Shown here piece by piece: positions 7,632-19,042 of a stretch of 64,000 bases of DNA; position 1 is the stretch's first letter; every line of letters begins with the position of its first letter. Source of the DNA: DASWJZ01 sp963792885 (GTDB lineage: Bacteria; Pseudomonadota; Alphaproteobacteria; Rhizobiales; Afifellaceae); contig CAWBXX010000008.1 in the NCBI GenBank assembly GCA_963792885.1, positions 1 through 64,000 on the forward strand. The letters run 5' to 3'. Below the pieces are notes generated by a model. The model did no database searches, had not been told where the DNA came from, and saw only the letters and a list, made by a program, of their open reading frames with translations. The position numbers were made by a program, and so were the translations under genes.

Positions 7632-9795
7632 ATGCCAGGTGAGTTTCGCCATCGCCTGCTGCGGGTCGGAAAGCTGGATGCTCCTATCCGGCGCATCGTC
7701 GGCACCACCTATGCCGTCCTCCTGGCCCTTGCGCTTTCAGTGGCGCTGCGCGCGCAGCTCGGCGGTCCGCTGGTGGAGGCAGAGCCGGGCGTCAAGTTCC
7801 CACTCTCGGTCGCGGTGCTGAGCGGCTTTTGCACGGGCGCCGGCGTCGCTTTGATTTTTGCGGCCGGCGCCGCGGCGCGCGGCGCTTGGCGGTATGTCGC
7901 CATTGTTCCGCTGGCGACTGTCACGGCCGCCGCGGCGGCCTATCCGTTTGGCAACGCCGTGCCGGAATCGCTTCGTCCGCTCTGGTGGGTGCCGCTCGTC
8001 TTCCTGGCGGCCGCGGCCGCCGTGCTCATCGCGGGGCAGCGCATCCAAATCCGCTGGACGCTCTTTCTCAGCTTGGCGATCTGTCTTCTCTTCGTGTCGG
8101 TCATGGCGGGCATCTCGATGGCGCTCGCGCCGACCTTCGCACCGACGCTGCTCTTCCTCTTCCTCGGTTTCTCCGCGATCGCGCTCGGGCCAGCGCTGGT
8201 CGTCCTCGGGTTCGACTTCTCGGAGATCGTGACCGTGTTCAGCGGTGCCGCGCTTTCTTGGGTGGGTCCACGAAAATATGTGGCGCCGGCAGTGCGTTGG
8301 CTACTCCCCACGATCTGCGTGACGGGAACTGCCGCTTACCTCGCGGAGGTAGCGCGATTGCAGGATGCGCTCAAGATCGCGGTGCTGGCATTTGCCTTGG
8401 CGTTTGTGTTCGCGGCGATCGTCCTCTCGCTGCGCAGCAAGGAAGGAGCGCCGCACCACGAAGGTCCGCTCTCTTACCACAGCGTACTCCTCATCAGCGT
8501 GATGCTGCTCGGAGGAACTCTTTCCGGTCGACGCAATTTTTTCGGCGCCGGACAGCCATTATTTCAGTTTTACCAAGGGGCACCACTTCTCCTTCGTGCT
8601 GGCGGAGGGATGGACGCCGGTCATTCCCTCCGAGAGCATTCTGGCGGACGAGGAGAGCCCCTACTCGGATGTCAGGCGGTCGTTTGTACCCTCGCCACGC
8701 AATGGCGCCGTGTTTACCATCGCCGCCATCCTGCGGGAGCCGCAGAGAGCGGGCGCGCCTTCTCCCGAGCGGCTCAATCAGATCATTCCGGTCCAAGCGC
8801 TCGATGTGCCCATTGCCCCCGACACCGATGCGGGTGAGGGGTGGCGACAGGGCGAGGCTCGCTACGTCGGCAGCAAGGGCACGCCCTACACACTGGAATA
8901 TTGGGTGCGTGAGGACGCCACACCCACTGCCGGCACGAACGTGACGTGGTACCAATTCTGCTCGGCACCCGATGCAATCCTGGAGCAGACCCTGAAGCAG
9001 TGCGAGCGGATGCGGGAGAGCTTTCGTGCGAGTCCACGCTCAGTCACCGCGCCGCTCGCGCTCATCGCCTTCGGGCCGCTTCTGTGGAGCGCGATCGCGT
9101 TCGCTGCGTGGTGGATCGGGCGGGTGCGACGATCCGCGAAACGATCAACTCTGCTTGTGGACGTGCTGATGTGGACCGCCATCGTCCACAGCCTTAAAAT
9201 CCTCTGGGGCCTATGGCTGAGCCATGGGTACTTAAAGGACCTGTTCGCCGCCTTCACTGATACCGGCCTTTCTATCGGCATGTTAATCGCCAGCATATGG
9301 GTTGCGAGTGGGGCGATCATCGGCGGGGAGCTTTGGGCGTTGCGCGCGCCCTCGAAAGTGGCGGGAGCGGTCAGGACGGCCGGGGTCAACGCCGCGCTCG
9401 CGCTTCTGCTCATCACCGGGTGCTTCTGGCTCTACACGTTTCTCGCCGACCGGTCGGAAGCGTCGCACGTGATCCGGGGCGTAGTGGTCTGCGTCGGTCT
9501 GAGCTGGGAGCTTTTCATTTCAGGGCCGACACTGAACGCGCAGGCAACGCCAGCCTTTCCGATCTCGTCGCGCGCATTTCTCTTCATGGGCTACCTGATC
9601 CTGGTAGCCACGGCTGTCTTCATGTTCCCCGCAATTGAGATCTGGGGTTCGATGGAGATGGAGGCGTTCGATCCAGAGGCTCTCGTGGCCGCCGGCATCG
9701 TCGCATTCGGAGTGGCGCTGGTCTTCGCCGAGGCCATGCGTCGCGTCGGCGCCGAAGGTGCATTCGCCGCTGCAGAGCCGAAGGCGGATACCTGA
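7632..9795 (+). CDS. large polytopic membrane protein of unknown function (one frameshift)
   Basis: I do not recognise this gene. After correcting one +1 shift near 8510 it gives about 720 residues. The first 300 or so hold roughly seven hydrophobic helices with alanine-rich stretches. Then comes a soluble region of about 190 residues, beginning near EELFPVDAIFSAPDSHYFS and containing SFVLAEGWTPVIPSESIL and SKGTPYTLEYWVRED, with two cysteines near its end (QFCSAP, KQCERM). About five more helices follow, ending in a short charged tail. The soluble region probably faces the periplasm, but orientation is an inference. ATG at 7632 has GGAGG upstream. The neighbours (a LacI regulator and a ThDP enzyme, both on the other strand) give no functional hint. 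Confidence 0.7.
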
Positions 9796-9985
9796 AGGCG
9801 CGTTCGGGGCACTTCAATCGACAGAGCGCCGGATTTCGTGTTCTGGCGCGAGCCCAAAGTCAAACTGACGCCGAGGGCGTCCGCTTTCAAGTCACCATCT
9901 TCAGAACGCAGCTTCCGCGGCGCCCGTCAGACGGCGAGCGCCCGACACATAGTCGCTCAATTCGCGCCGCCGGGATGCCGAAGGC

Positions 9986-11653
9986 TCACGGCCGCGTAGC
10001 CTTCTCGCGAATCTCGCTTAACGTCGAGCGCGTCGAGATGACCTCCGGGTCAATCAGTATGTGCACGACAGCAGGGCGGCCGCTCCGAAGCGCCCGGTCG
10101 AAAGCGGGCGCGAAGTCCTCGGTCGCGCGGACCGTCTCACCATGCGCTCCATAGGCGCGCGCGAGCGCGGCGAAGTCGGGATTGGTGCAGATCGGTTGCG
10201 AAAATTCTTCCGGGATAATTCCGCTCTTGATGCATACGGATCGTCCCGTACATGCCGTTGTCGAGGACGAGCGTGACGACGGCGATCCCGTACTGCACTG
10301 CCGTGGCAAGCTCCTGCCCCGTCATCAGGAAGCAGCCATCGCCCGCGAAGCACACGACGTCGCGCTCGGGATGAAGCGCCTTCGCCGCGATCGCCGCCGG
10401 AAAGCCATAGCCCATCGCACCGCTCACCGGGCCGAGCTGCGTCGGGAAGCTCCGGTAGAGATAGTAGCGCTGGCACCAGCCGGTGTAGTTGCCGGCGCCA
10501 TTGGTGATAATCGCGTCCGGGCCTAGCCGGTCGCGCACGGCCGACATCACGGCAACGAGGTCGACGGCACCCGGGAACGAGCGGCCTCCAAGCTGTGCCT
10601 CGAAGGCGCGGCGGCCGGCCGCGGCCCAATCCGCCCATCGCGGAGCGCGCGCCGGTTTCAGCTCCGCAGCGGCCGAGAGAAACGGTCCGACGGCGGCGTT
10701 GATCGGAAGCGTCGCGGCGAAGACGCGGCCAAGTTCCTCCGCACCGGGATAGATGTGGACGAGCTTTTGCGCCGGCCGCGGGGATTCGATAAGCGTATAG
10801 CCGGACGTGGTCATCTCATCGAGGCGCGTCCCGATCGCGACGATCAGATCGGCGTCGCGGACACGCTTTGCCAGATCGGGAGAGACGCTCGTCCCGAGCT
10901 CGCCGACATAGAGCGGATGCGTGTTGTCCATGCGATCCTGGCAGCGGAACGCCGCCGCGACGGGCAATCCGAACGTCTCGGCGAAGCGGACCAGGTCGGT
11001 GCACGCCGCCGGCGACCAGCCGCTGCCGCCGATAATCGCGAGCGGACGCTCCGCCGCAGCGAGGAGCTGTGTTAGCTCCGCCATCTGCGCCGGCGCAGGC
11101 GCCGGCTCGACGATCGGGGCCGGCGTAACGTCTGCGGTCTCGGCAAGCGCCGTCAGCACGTCTTCCGGGAGGACCAGCGCCACCGGCCCACGTCGTCCTG
11201 CCATCGCGACGAGTAAGCGCGCGCGACAAATTCAGGGATGCGAGCCGGATCGTCGACCTGTTCGACCAACTTCGTCACCTCGCCGAGCATGCGGCGGTAG
11301 TCGACTTCCTGGAACGCTTCGCGACCGAGTTCCGCGCGGCCGACCTGCCCGATGAAAAGGATCATCGGCGTCGAATCCTGCCGCGCCGTATGCAGCCCGA
11401 TCAGCGCATTGGCGACGCCTGGCCCGCGCGTCACGAAGCAGAGGCCCGGCCGGCCGGTCAGCTTGCCGCAGGCTTCGGCCATGTTCGCGGCGCCGCCCTC
11501 CTGGCGGCACACGACGAGCTTGACCTGGTTCTCGACCTCGCGGAACGCCTCGATAGCGCCGAGGAAGCTTTCCCCGGGTACGCAGAACACATGGTCGGCG
11601 CCGTGGGCGATCAGGTTGTCGACGAGAATGCGACCGCCGGTTCTGAGAGCCAT
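9986..11653 (-). CDS. acetolactate-synthase-like thiamine diphosphate enzyme (two frameshifts)
   Basis: A ThDP-dependent enzyme of about 555 residues, the size of acetolactate synthase large subunits and their relatives (glyoxylate carboligase, benzoylformate decarboxylase). The N-terminal domain has the cofactor-activating glutamate in VVCRQEGGAANMAE and the RGPGVANALIG loop. The C-terminal domain has the ThDP motif beginning GDGCFLMTGQELATAV and ending LVLDNGMYG. It is split by a missing base near 11213 and an extra base near 10187, both flanked by well-conserved sequence. It stands alone, divergent from ribB by 136 nt, with no regulatory small subunit nearby. A role in branched-chain amino acid synthesis is therefore not supported. 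It may act on another 2-oxo acid. Confidence 0.8.
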
Positions 11654-11789
11654 TGCGCCTCGCTCTGGTGTCCAGCCCAGTTTGGAGGGGCCGTCTGGGT
11701 GACCTATGGCATCGCGCCGGCTCTCGGGAAAGGCGTCGCAGGCACCGGCTTCCGATTGCGCGGAGCGGGGCAGCTGGCTAGAGGAGGCA

Positions 11790-12899
11790 ATGACCCTGAA
11801 CAGCGTGCCAGAAGCCATCGCCGCCATCGCGGCCGGCGAGCTCATCGTTGTCGTCGATGACGACGACCGCGAAAACGAAGGCGATCTCATCATGGCGGCG
11901 TCGAAGGCGACGCCGGAGCAGCTTGCCTTCATGATCCGCAATACGAGCGGCATCGTCTGCGCGCCGATGGACCCGGTAAGCGCCGACCGGCTCCAGCTCT
12001 CCCCCATGGTCGCGACGAACCGCGACCCCATGCGAACCGCTTTCACCGTCTCCGTCGATTACAAGAACGGGCTGACGACCGGTATTTCAGCCGACGAGCG
12101 CACCAATACGTTGCGCGCGCTCTCCAACGACAACTGCATAGCGACGGACTTCCTGCGACCGGGGCATGTCTTTCCGCTGGTGAGCAAGACCGGCGGCGTG
12201 CTGATCCGTTCCGGTCATACCGAAGCGGCTACCGACCTCTGCCGACTCGCAGGGCTGCCGCAGGTCGGCGTGCTCGCCGAGATCGTGAACGACAACGGAA
12301 CCGTCAAGCGCCTCCCGGAGCTTATTGCTTTTGCGCGCGAGCACGGGCTGAAGATCGTCTCGATTGCCGACCTGATCGAACATCGCATGCGCACCGAATC
12401 CTTCGTGCACCGTATCGAGAGCATGCCCGTCGCGACGCCCATCGGCGAAGCGACAGTCCACGTCTACACCACCTCGTTCGACGACACGCAGCATCTCGCT
12501 GTCGTCTTCGGCAAGGTTGTCGGCAAGAGCGGCGTCGCCTGCCGCATCCATCACGAGCAGCCGCTCCGCGATCTCTTCGACGCGACGCGCTCGCAACGCT
12601 GGCTCGACGTGGCGCTTCAGCGCTTCAAGGCGGCCGACGGCGGCGTGCTGATTTACGTACGCGACCCGAAGATCACGACGCTTCAACAGGCACCCGCAGC
12701 CGAGGGCGCGGCGGCGACCGATCGCCACCAAAGCTCGATGAAGCGCCGCGAGCGCTGGCGCGAAATCGGCCTCGGCGCGCAAATCCTGCGCGACCTCGGC
12801 ATATCGTCCATCACCGTGCTCGCCACACAGCATCGGCAATATGTCGGGCTCGCCGGCTTCGGCATCGAGATCGCCGGGACGGAGATCGTCGAGAGCTGA
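11790..12899 (+). CDS. ribB: 3,4-dihydroxy-2-butanone-4-phosphate synthase with degenerate GTP-cyclohydrolase-II-like tail
   Basis: A riboflavin synthesis enzyme of 369 residues. Residues 1-205 form the RibB domain that turns ribulose 5-phosphate into dihydroxybutanone phosphate and formate. The metal-binding DDDDRENEGDLIMAA is intact, as are RPGHVFPL and RSGHTEAATDLCRLAGL. Residues 210-369 align with the RibA half of RibBA proteins, but the zinc-binding cysteine cluster is missing: the expected region reads RIHHEQPLRDLFDATRSQRW with no cysteine. The tail should therefore not make the RibA product. Such inactive tails are common in alphaproteobacteria. ATG at 11790 has GAGGAGG just upstream; an in-frame ATG at 11706 lacks one. 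Confidence 0.9.
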   Translation: MTLNSVPEAIAAIAAGELIVVVDDDDRENEGDLIMAASKATPEQLAFMIRNTSGIVCAPMDPVSADRLQLSPMVATNRDPMRTAFTVSVDYKNGLTTGISADERTNTLRALSNDNCIATDFLRPGHVFPLVSKTGGVLIRSGHTEAATDLCRLAGLPQVGVLAEIVNDNGTVKRLPELIAFAREHGLKIVSIADLIEHRMRTESFVHRIESMPVATPIGEATVHVYTTSFDDTQHLAVVFGKVVGKSGVACRIHHEQPLRDLFDATRSQRWLDVALQRFKAADGGVLIYVRDPKITTLQQAPAAEGAAATDRHQSSMKRRERWREIGLGAQILRDLGISSITVLATQHRQYVGLAGFGIEIAGTEIVES

Positions 12900-13019
12900 G
12901 CGGCTTCGCGGCCGCATGCCGCTGCTCCGCCCGGTTCGAGCACTGGGTGCTGATATCGATCTCGGACGTCTCTATTCTCTGCTATATTCCTCGCACAGTG
13001 CTCGCGTGTTCACGCATCA

Positions 13020-14304
13020 TTGTCGATGGCTGGAGCGGCGATTGTGGGACGAGCCATTTTCTTTGGTGTTTCTGTCGTATTCGGCCTTTTGGCTCTGAGT
13101 TTTGTAGTCGTTATTTTCATAAATGTTCCCGCCGGCCTGCGCCTTGTCGCCATCATGGCCACCGCTGAGAGCTGCACTCCACCCGAACGATTTCCCAAGC
13201 AATGCAGGAAATCTAATTGTTGCCGACCTTCGCCAAACAGGCAGCGGCAAACAACTCACTCCAATTCCGATCGAAGCCTGGGTCAATGATACAAGCGCGA
13301 AACTCCGCACGAACTCGGCCCGCGACCTTGTCGTCTATGTTCACGGCTTTCAAACGAATTTGGCAGACGCGACATGCATGGGCCAGGTGTTGCGCTCAGA
13401 TCTCGCCGGGCTCCCCGCCTATTCGGCAGGCGATGGCCCGGACATTTTCGTCCTCGGCTGGCCGGGAGAATTCCTCCCCTGGCAGTTCACGCCGGCTCAA
13501 AACAATGCCGCGCAAGCCGGGCGGTATCTGAGCGGCGTTTTGCAGGCCCTAGCCGGACGACGTGTCATTCTCGTTGCTCACAGTCTTGGCGCACGAGTGG
13601 TCATGGTCGCCCTAGACGGCCTTCCGAGACGCAACCCGCCACCGGTAGCAGGCTTGCTGCTGATCCAAGGCGCGATCCCCGCGGTATCGATCCGCAATTG
13701 GCGGTCGACATTTCGTGAGACGTTCCCAGCCGCAGAACTTGCCGACCTTCGTGCGGGCAGGCCGTCGCGACCTCCCATTGAAGAGACCGAGAGCGGAGTG
13801 GGCAGGTTCGTCGCCGCTGCGGAAAGGACGGCGCATCTTGTGGTCACCGTTGCCGGCGCCGACATCCCGCTCAAGAATGCCTTCGCCCTCAACGAAGCCC
13901 TGCTCCCCTCCGACAAGAACCGGCCGATGATCCTACCCCAGATGGGTGAATCGCCTGGTGATGGACCTGAGGCACGCGCGATCGGCGCTCCTTTTCCAAC
14001 CGGCAATATCTACCGCAGCTACGAAGAGGTGGCGCCCGACACAACGAAGCAATTCGACCCCAGTTCGAGGGATTTTGACGTGGAAATTCCCAGTCTCAAG
14101 CCGACCGATCCGTCACGAGTCATGAGCCGATCCGAATGGGTTTTCGAATTTTACGTGCCCCATCCATCCTATCGCGAGATTCGTCTCGATCAGGGACAAT
14201 GGTGGAGGCTCCTTCACGACTGGCACGGCGTGATGAAAGACACCGCAATGCGCAACCGCATACTACGCGAAAGCTGGGAAGTCTTTGCCGCAGAACCAAA
14301 CTGA
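13020..14304 (+). CDS. membrane-anchored or secreted alpha/beta hydrolase, DUF900-like (one frameshift)
   Basis: After correcting one +1 shift near 13180 this is a protein of about 427 residues. The first 40 contain one strong hydrophobic helix (ALSFVVVIFINVPAG), a signal anchor or uncleaved signal. The catalytic domain follows: the oxyanion strand VVYVHGFQTN, the nucleophile motif VAHSLGARVV, and a possible acid region near VTVAGADIP. The closest family I know is DUF900, a group of predicted serine hydrolases without an agreed substrate. The C-terminal third (after about residue 330) has no motif I recognise. It is flanked by ribB on the same strand (120-nt gap, no obvious terminator) and a convergent SDR gene. 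ATG at 13026 is an alternative start. Confidence 0.72.
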
Positions 14305-14376
14305 TTTTTCGGGTTCGGAACTTTGCGGCGCGAACTCTAGCGACCGAACGCCGGCATCTCAAACTCGGCCAAAGGC

Positions 14377-15117
14377 TTACCCCCGCCCCACGAACGGCAT
14401 CCGGTTGGCCATCACCGTGTGGAAGAGGACGTTCGCGTCGAGCGGCAGCGAATCCATGTAGAGTACTGAATCGGCGATGATCTGCACGTCGATCAGCGGC
14501 TCCGGCGCGATCGTGCCGTGCGCCTGCGGTACGCCGTCCTTCATTTTGGCGGCAAGCTCGGTCAGTGCGTTGCCGATGTCGATCTGGCCGCAGCAGATGT
14601 CGTCGGCGCGGCAGTCGAGCGAGATCGACTTGGTGAGGCCGGTGACGGCGTGCTTCGTGGCCGTGTATGGGGCGGACCTCGGGCGCGGCGCGTGCGCTGA
14701 GATCGAGCCGTTGTTGATGATGCGACCGCCATTCGGCGACTGCCTCTTCATCTGCCGCACCGCCTCGCGCGCGCAGAAGAACATGCCGTTGAGGTTCACG
14801 TCGACGACATTCAGCCAGTTATCGTCGGTCAGATCTTCGAACGGCACGGACGGGGCACCCATGCCCGCATTGTTGAAGAGAAGGTCGAGACGGCCGAACT
14901 TGTCATTCGTGGCCTTGAAGAGCGCCTTCACCGAATCCGACATCGAGACGTCGGTCGGGACGACGAGAGCGGCGTCACCGGCGTTCTTCGCCGTCTCCTC
15001 GAGCGCTTCGCGGCGCCGGCCCGCAAGCGCGACGCTGTAACCCGCCTTCAGAAGCGTCCGCGCCACCGCGCGGCCGATGCCGCTCCCAGCCCCAGTGACG
15101 ATCGCAATCTTTTCCAT
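14377..15117 (-). CDS. SDR family oxidoreductase
   Basis: A classical short-chain dehydrogenase of 246 residues. The Rossmann motif TGAGSGIGRA is at residues 8-17, NNAG at about residue 86, the catalytic serine in NNGSISAH, and the catalytic tyrosine and lysine in YTATKH. The C-terminal third, rich in MDSLPLDANVLFHT, is typical of a subgroup often annotated as glucose or 3-ketoacyl reductases, but the substrate is not readable. It lies 69 nt downstream of the CoA-transferase gene on the same strand and is probably co-transcribed with it, so it may act on a hydroxy- or oxoacyl substrate. Confidence 0.85.
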   Translation of the reverse strand: MEKIAIVTGAGSGIGRAVARTLLKAGYSVALAGRRREALEETAKNAGDAALVVPTDVSMSDSVKALFKATNDKFGRLDLLFNNAGMGAPSVPFEDLTDDNWLNVVDVNLNGMFFCAREAVRQMKRQSPNGGRIINNGSISAHAPRPRSAPYTATKHAVTGLTKSISLDCRADDICCGQIDIGNALTELAAKMKDGVPQAHGTIAPEPLIDVQIIADSVLYMDSLPLDANVLFHTVMANRMPFVGRG

Positions 15118-15186
15118 CGCCCTTCCCTTTCCTCACGTTGTCCGGCTGCGACGGCGCTTCTTGCATGATCGCGCCGAGCCGTCTGG

Positions 15187-16371
15187 TCATTGCGCCGCCC
15201 CGCCCCAATCCGGATCGGCGAGCACGTCGGCCGTATCTGCGCCGAGCGCCGGCGACGATCGCTCCGCGACCGCCGGCTCTCCATCGAAGACGACCGGCGT
15301 GCGCACGCCCGGGATCGACCCGCCTTCGGCGGCCTTATCGTTCAGCTCGATCCGCATGCCCCGCGCGATGACCTGCGGATCGGCGAAGACATCGGCGACC
15401 GAGTTGATCGGGCCGGCCGGCACGCCCGCTGCCTCAAGCGTCGCAAGCAGCCCGGCTCGCGACATCTTCGCCGTCAGCGCAACGAGGGCCGCAATCAACT
15501 CGTCGCGATTCCGAACCCTATCGGCATTGGTCAGGAACCGGGCATCGGACGCGAGCTCCGGCACGCCGAGCACCGCGGCAAAGCGCGCGAACTGTCCATC
15601 GTTCCCGACGGCAACGATCAGATGCCCGTCGGAAGCCGGGAACACCTGGTAGGGCACGATGTGCGGATGCGCATTCCCCATCCGCTTCGGGACCGCGCCG
15701 GAGGCGAGATAGCTCATCGCCTGATTGGCGAGCACCCCGACCTGCACGTCGAGGAGCGCCATGTCGATATGCGAGCCTTCGCCCGTCTCGTCGCGGTGCC
15801 GGAGGGCGGCGAGGATTGCGACCGCCGCATAGACGCCGGTGAAGATGTCGGCGAAGGCGACGCCGATCTTCTGCGGCTCCCCGTCGGGCGAGCCCGTCAG
15901 GTCCATGATCCCGCCCATCCCCTGGATGATGAAATCGTAGCCTGCGCGCGTCGCGTAAGGGCCGTCCTGACCGAATCCGGTGATCGAGCAGTAGACGAGG
16001 CCCGGGCTCGTCGCCTTGAGGCTCGCATAGTCGAGCCCATAGCGCTTGAGCCCGCCGACTTTGAAGTTCTCGATAACGACGTCCGCATGTGCGGCAAGCC
16101 GCCTCACGAAGGCCCTGCCCTCTTCCGTCTCGAGGTCCGCCGTGACCGAGCGCTTTCCCCGGTTGCAGCCGTGAAAATAGCTGGCCGAGAGATGGCCGCC
16201 GCCGGCCGCCGCCAAGAAGGGCGGGCCCCAGCCGCGCGTGTCGTCGCCGCTTTCGGGCCGCTCCACCTTGACGACATCGGCGCCGAGATCGGCAAGGAGC
16301 TGCCCGGTCCAGGGACCAGCGAGTATGCGCGCAAGCTCCAGCACGCGGAGCCCTTTGAGGGGGGAATGCAT
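15187..16371 (-). CDS. class III (CaiB/BaiF-type) CoA-transferase
   Basis: A cytoplasmic enzyme of 394 residues that moves CoA between carboxylic acids, in the family of formyl-CoA, carnitine and 2-methylacyl-CoA enzymes. It begins LKGLRVLELARILAGPWTGQ, the family's N-terminal signature, with LADLGADVVKVERPESGDDTR next. The catalytic aspartate is in AGYDFIIQGMGGIMDLTGSP, followed by GSHIDMALLD. It is the first gene of a two-gene leftward unit with the SDR, and is divergent from an aldo/keto reductase 164 nt away. The acid it activates is unknown. Confidence 0.9.
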   Translation of the reverse strand: MHSPLKGLRVLELARILAGPWTGQLLADLGADVVKVERPESGDDTRGWGPPFLAAAGGGHLSASYFHGCNRGKRSVTADLETEEGRAFVRRLAAHADVVIENFKVGGLKRYGLDYASLKATSPGLVYCSITGFGQDGPYATRAGYDFIIQGMGGIMDLTGSPDGEPQKIGVAFADIFTGVYAAVAILAALRHRDETGEGSHIDMALLDVQVGVLANQAMSYLASGAVPKRMGNAHPHIVPYQVFPASDGHLIVAVGNDGQFARFAAVLGVPELASDARFLTNADRVRNRDELIAALVALTAKMSRAGLLATLEAAGVPAGPINSVADVFADPQVIARGMRIELNDKAAEGGSIPGVRTPVVFDGEPAVAERSSPALGADTADVLADPDWGGAAQ

Positions 16372-16535
16372 CGCGAGACTTGAAATCAGGCTTGCGCGAC
16401 CGGCGCAAGCGTGTCGCGCTCAGCGAAAAGTGTGCTTTTGCAGAAAGCGGTGACAAGCTAGAACCGGCCTGCCTCATTCCGGCGCTCACTCAGGCGCCTC
16501 TCTTTCGCACATCCAGCCATATTCGGGAGAGCAGC

Positions 16536-17516
<981 letters not shown>

Positions 17517-17539
17517 GCCAGCGACTTTCCCGAGTTGTC

Positions 17540-17670
17540 GTCATTGCCGGGCTCGACCCGGCTCCATTCCGCCCCTTCGAGGCTTTCTCATCCCCTCATG
17601 CTGAGGTGCGAGCGAAGCGAGCCTCGAAGCGGGGGTGAAAAAGCACCTCAGACATGAGGGCGGAATGGAC
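17540..17670. repeat. intergenic palindromic repeat, family A (copy 1)
   Basis: An imperfect inverted repeat between the converging ends of the aldo/keto reductase and rhaI. It begins GTCATTGCCGGGCTCGACC, contains a nested arm TGAGGTGCGAGCGAAGCGAG, and closes with a pairing GGAATGGA. The first arm matches the start of the element at 29992-30085. Elements of this look are scattered between genes in many Hyphomicrobiales genomes. It could fold into a long hairpin and serve as a transcript end for both converging genes. Confidence 0.7.
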
Positions 17671-17708
17671 GGCCGCCGACAAGGCGCCGACTGCAAGGCG
17701 TGACGCTC

Positions 17709-19004
17709 TCAGACGATCCCGCCCCCGCCGCCCGGAACCCTTGGCCGAGCGCTGCCGACCGCCTGCCGATAGCCCGCGGCGCGGTAGGTGGCGACCGGCG
17801 CAATCGCCGCCCCCTTCTCGTGGCGCGCCATAGCGAGGATAGGCTCGACGTCGGTGCGGAACGCGGCCTTCAGCGCCTCGCTCGCCATCAGCGCGTCGTT
17901 CGCGTCTTGACAGGAGGCGAGCGCGGCACGGTCGACGAGATGCGCCTGCACATACGCGCGCTGGATCTCCATCGCCGAGACCATGAGGCTCTCGATCGGA
18001 TCAGTGACGTTGTGCGACTGGTCGATCATATGGGCCGGCGAGAAGCCCGGTGCCTTCGCCAGCTCCGCATCAACCAGCTCGTTGAAGACGAGGAAGAGCT
18101 GGTAGGGATTGATCGCGCCTGAATCGAGATCGTCGTCGCCGTATTTCGAATCGTTGAAGTGGAAGCCGCCGAGCTTCCCGAACTGGATAAGCCGCGCCAC
18201 GATCATCTCGATATTGGTGTTAGGTGCGTGGTGGCCGAGATCGACGAGGCAGAAGGCGCGCTCGCCGAGCGTCGAGGCGATCAGGTAGTTGGTGCCCCAG
18301 TCCTGCACGACGGTGGAATAGAAGGCCGGCTCGTAGAGCTTGTGCTCGGTGAACAGCCGCCAATCGTCGGGGAGGTCCGAATAGATGATGCTGACCGAGT
18401 CCAGGTAGCGCTCGAAGGCGCGAGTGAAGTGGCTCTGGCCGGGAAAGTTCGAGCCGTCGCCGATCCAGACCGTCAGCGCCTTCGACCCGACGGCACGCCC
18501 GAAGGTGATGCAGTCCAGATTGTGCTCGATCGCCTGGCGGCGCACGGCCGCGTCCGTGTGCGATAGGCTGCCGAACTTGTAGGAAAGCGCCTGGCCGGGC
18601 GAATCCTGGAAGGTGTTGGAGTTCATCGCGTCGAAGCCGAGCCCGCGCGTCGTCGCGTAGCTCTTGAGCGCGGCCGGATCGTCGCAGAGATCCCAAGGAA
18701 TATGAAGCGAGACACGCGGCGTGACGCCGGTCAGCTGCTGAATGACGGCGCAGTCGTCGAGCTTGTCGAAGATGTTGCGCGGCTCGCCGATGCCGGGAAA
18801 TCGGGCGAAGCGCGTGCCGCCGGTGCCGACGCCCCAGCTCGGCACCGCGACCTCGAAAGCGGCGGCTTTGCCCTTGATTGCGTCGATGTCGATGCCGCGA
18901 TGACTAAGTGCGTCGCCGAGCGCGTCGTATTCACTCTTCAGGCGTTCGAATGCGGCGCCGTTGCGCTTCCCGATCAGCGCCTGATCAATTCCCGGCGTAG
19001 GCAT
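17709..19004 (-). CDS. rhaI: L-rhamnose isomerase, rhizobial type
   Basis: A protein of 431 residues of the TIM-barrel isomerase group that converts L-rhamnose to L-rhamnulose with a divalent metal. It matches the alphaproteobacterial RhaI form rather than the enteric RhaA. Recognisable segments include SWGVGTGGTRFARFPG near residue 55, a metal-site stretch ending VDLGHHAPNTNIE, and LGGFHFNDSKYGDDDLDSG further on. It is downstream of rhaD on the same strand with a 38-nt gap, so rhaD-rhaI form one operon divergent from rhaR. The C-terminus ends in a run of glycines (PGGGGGIV), probably an unstructured tail. Confidence 0.93.
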   Translation of the reverse strand: MPTPGIDQALIGKRNGAAFERLKSEYDALGDALSHRGIDIDAIKGKAAAFEVAVPSWGVGTGGTRFARFPGIGEPRNIFDKLDDCAVIQQLTGVTPRVSLHIPWDLCDDPAALKSYATTRGLGFDAMNSNTFQDSPGQALSYKFGSLSHTDAAVRRQAIEHNLDCITFGRAVGSKALTVWIGDGSNFPGQSHFTRAFERYLDSVSIIYSDLPDDWRLFTEHKLYEPAFYSTVVQDWGTNYLIASTLGERAFCLVDLGHHAPNTNIEMIVARLIQFGKLGGFHFNDSKYGDDDLDSGAINPYQLFLVFNELVDAELAKAPGFSPAHMIDQSHNVTDPIESLMVSAMEIQRAYVQAHLVDRAALASCQDANDALMASEALKAAFRTDVEPILAMARHEKGAAIAPVATYRAAGYRQAVGSARPRVPGGGGGIV

Positions 19005-19042
19005 TTCCCTCCCCCACTCATCTTATTCTCCTGCGCCGCTCA

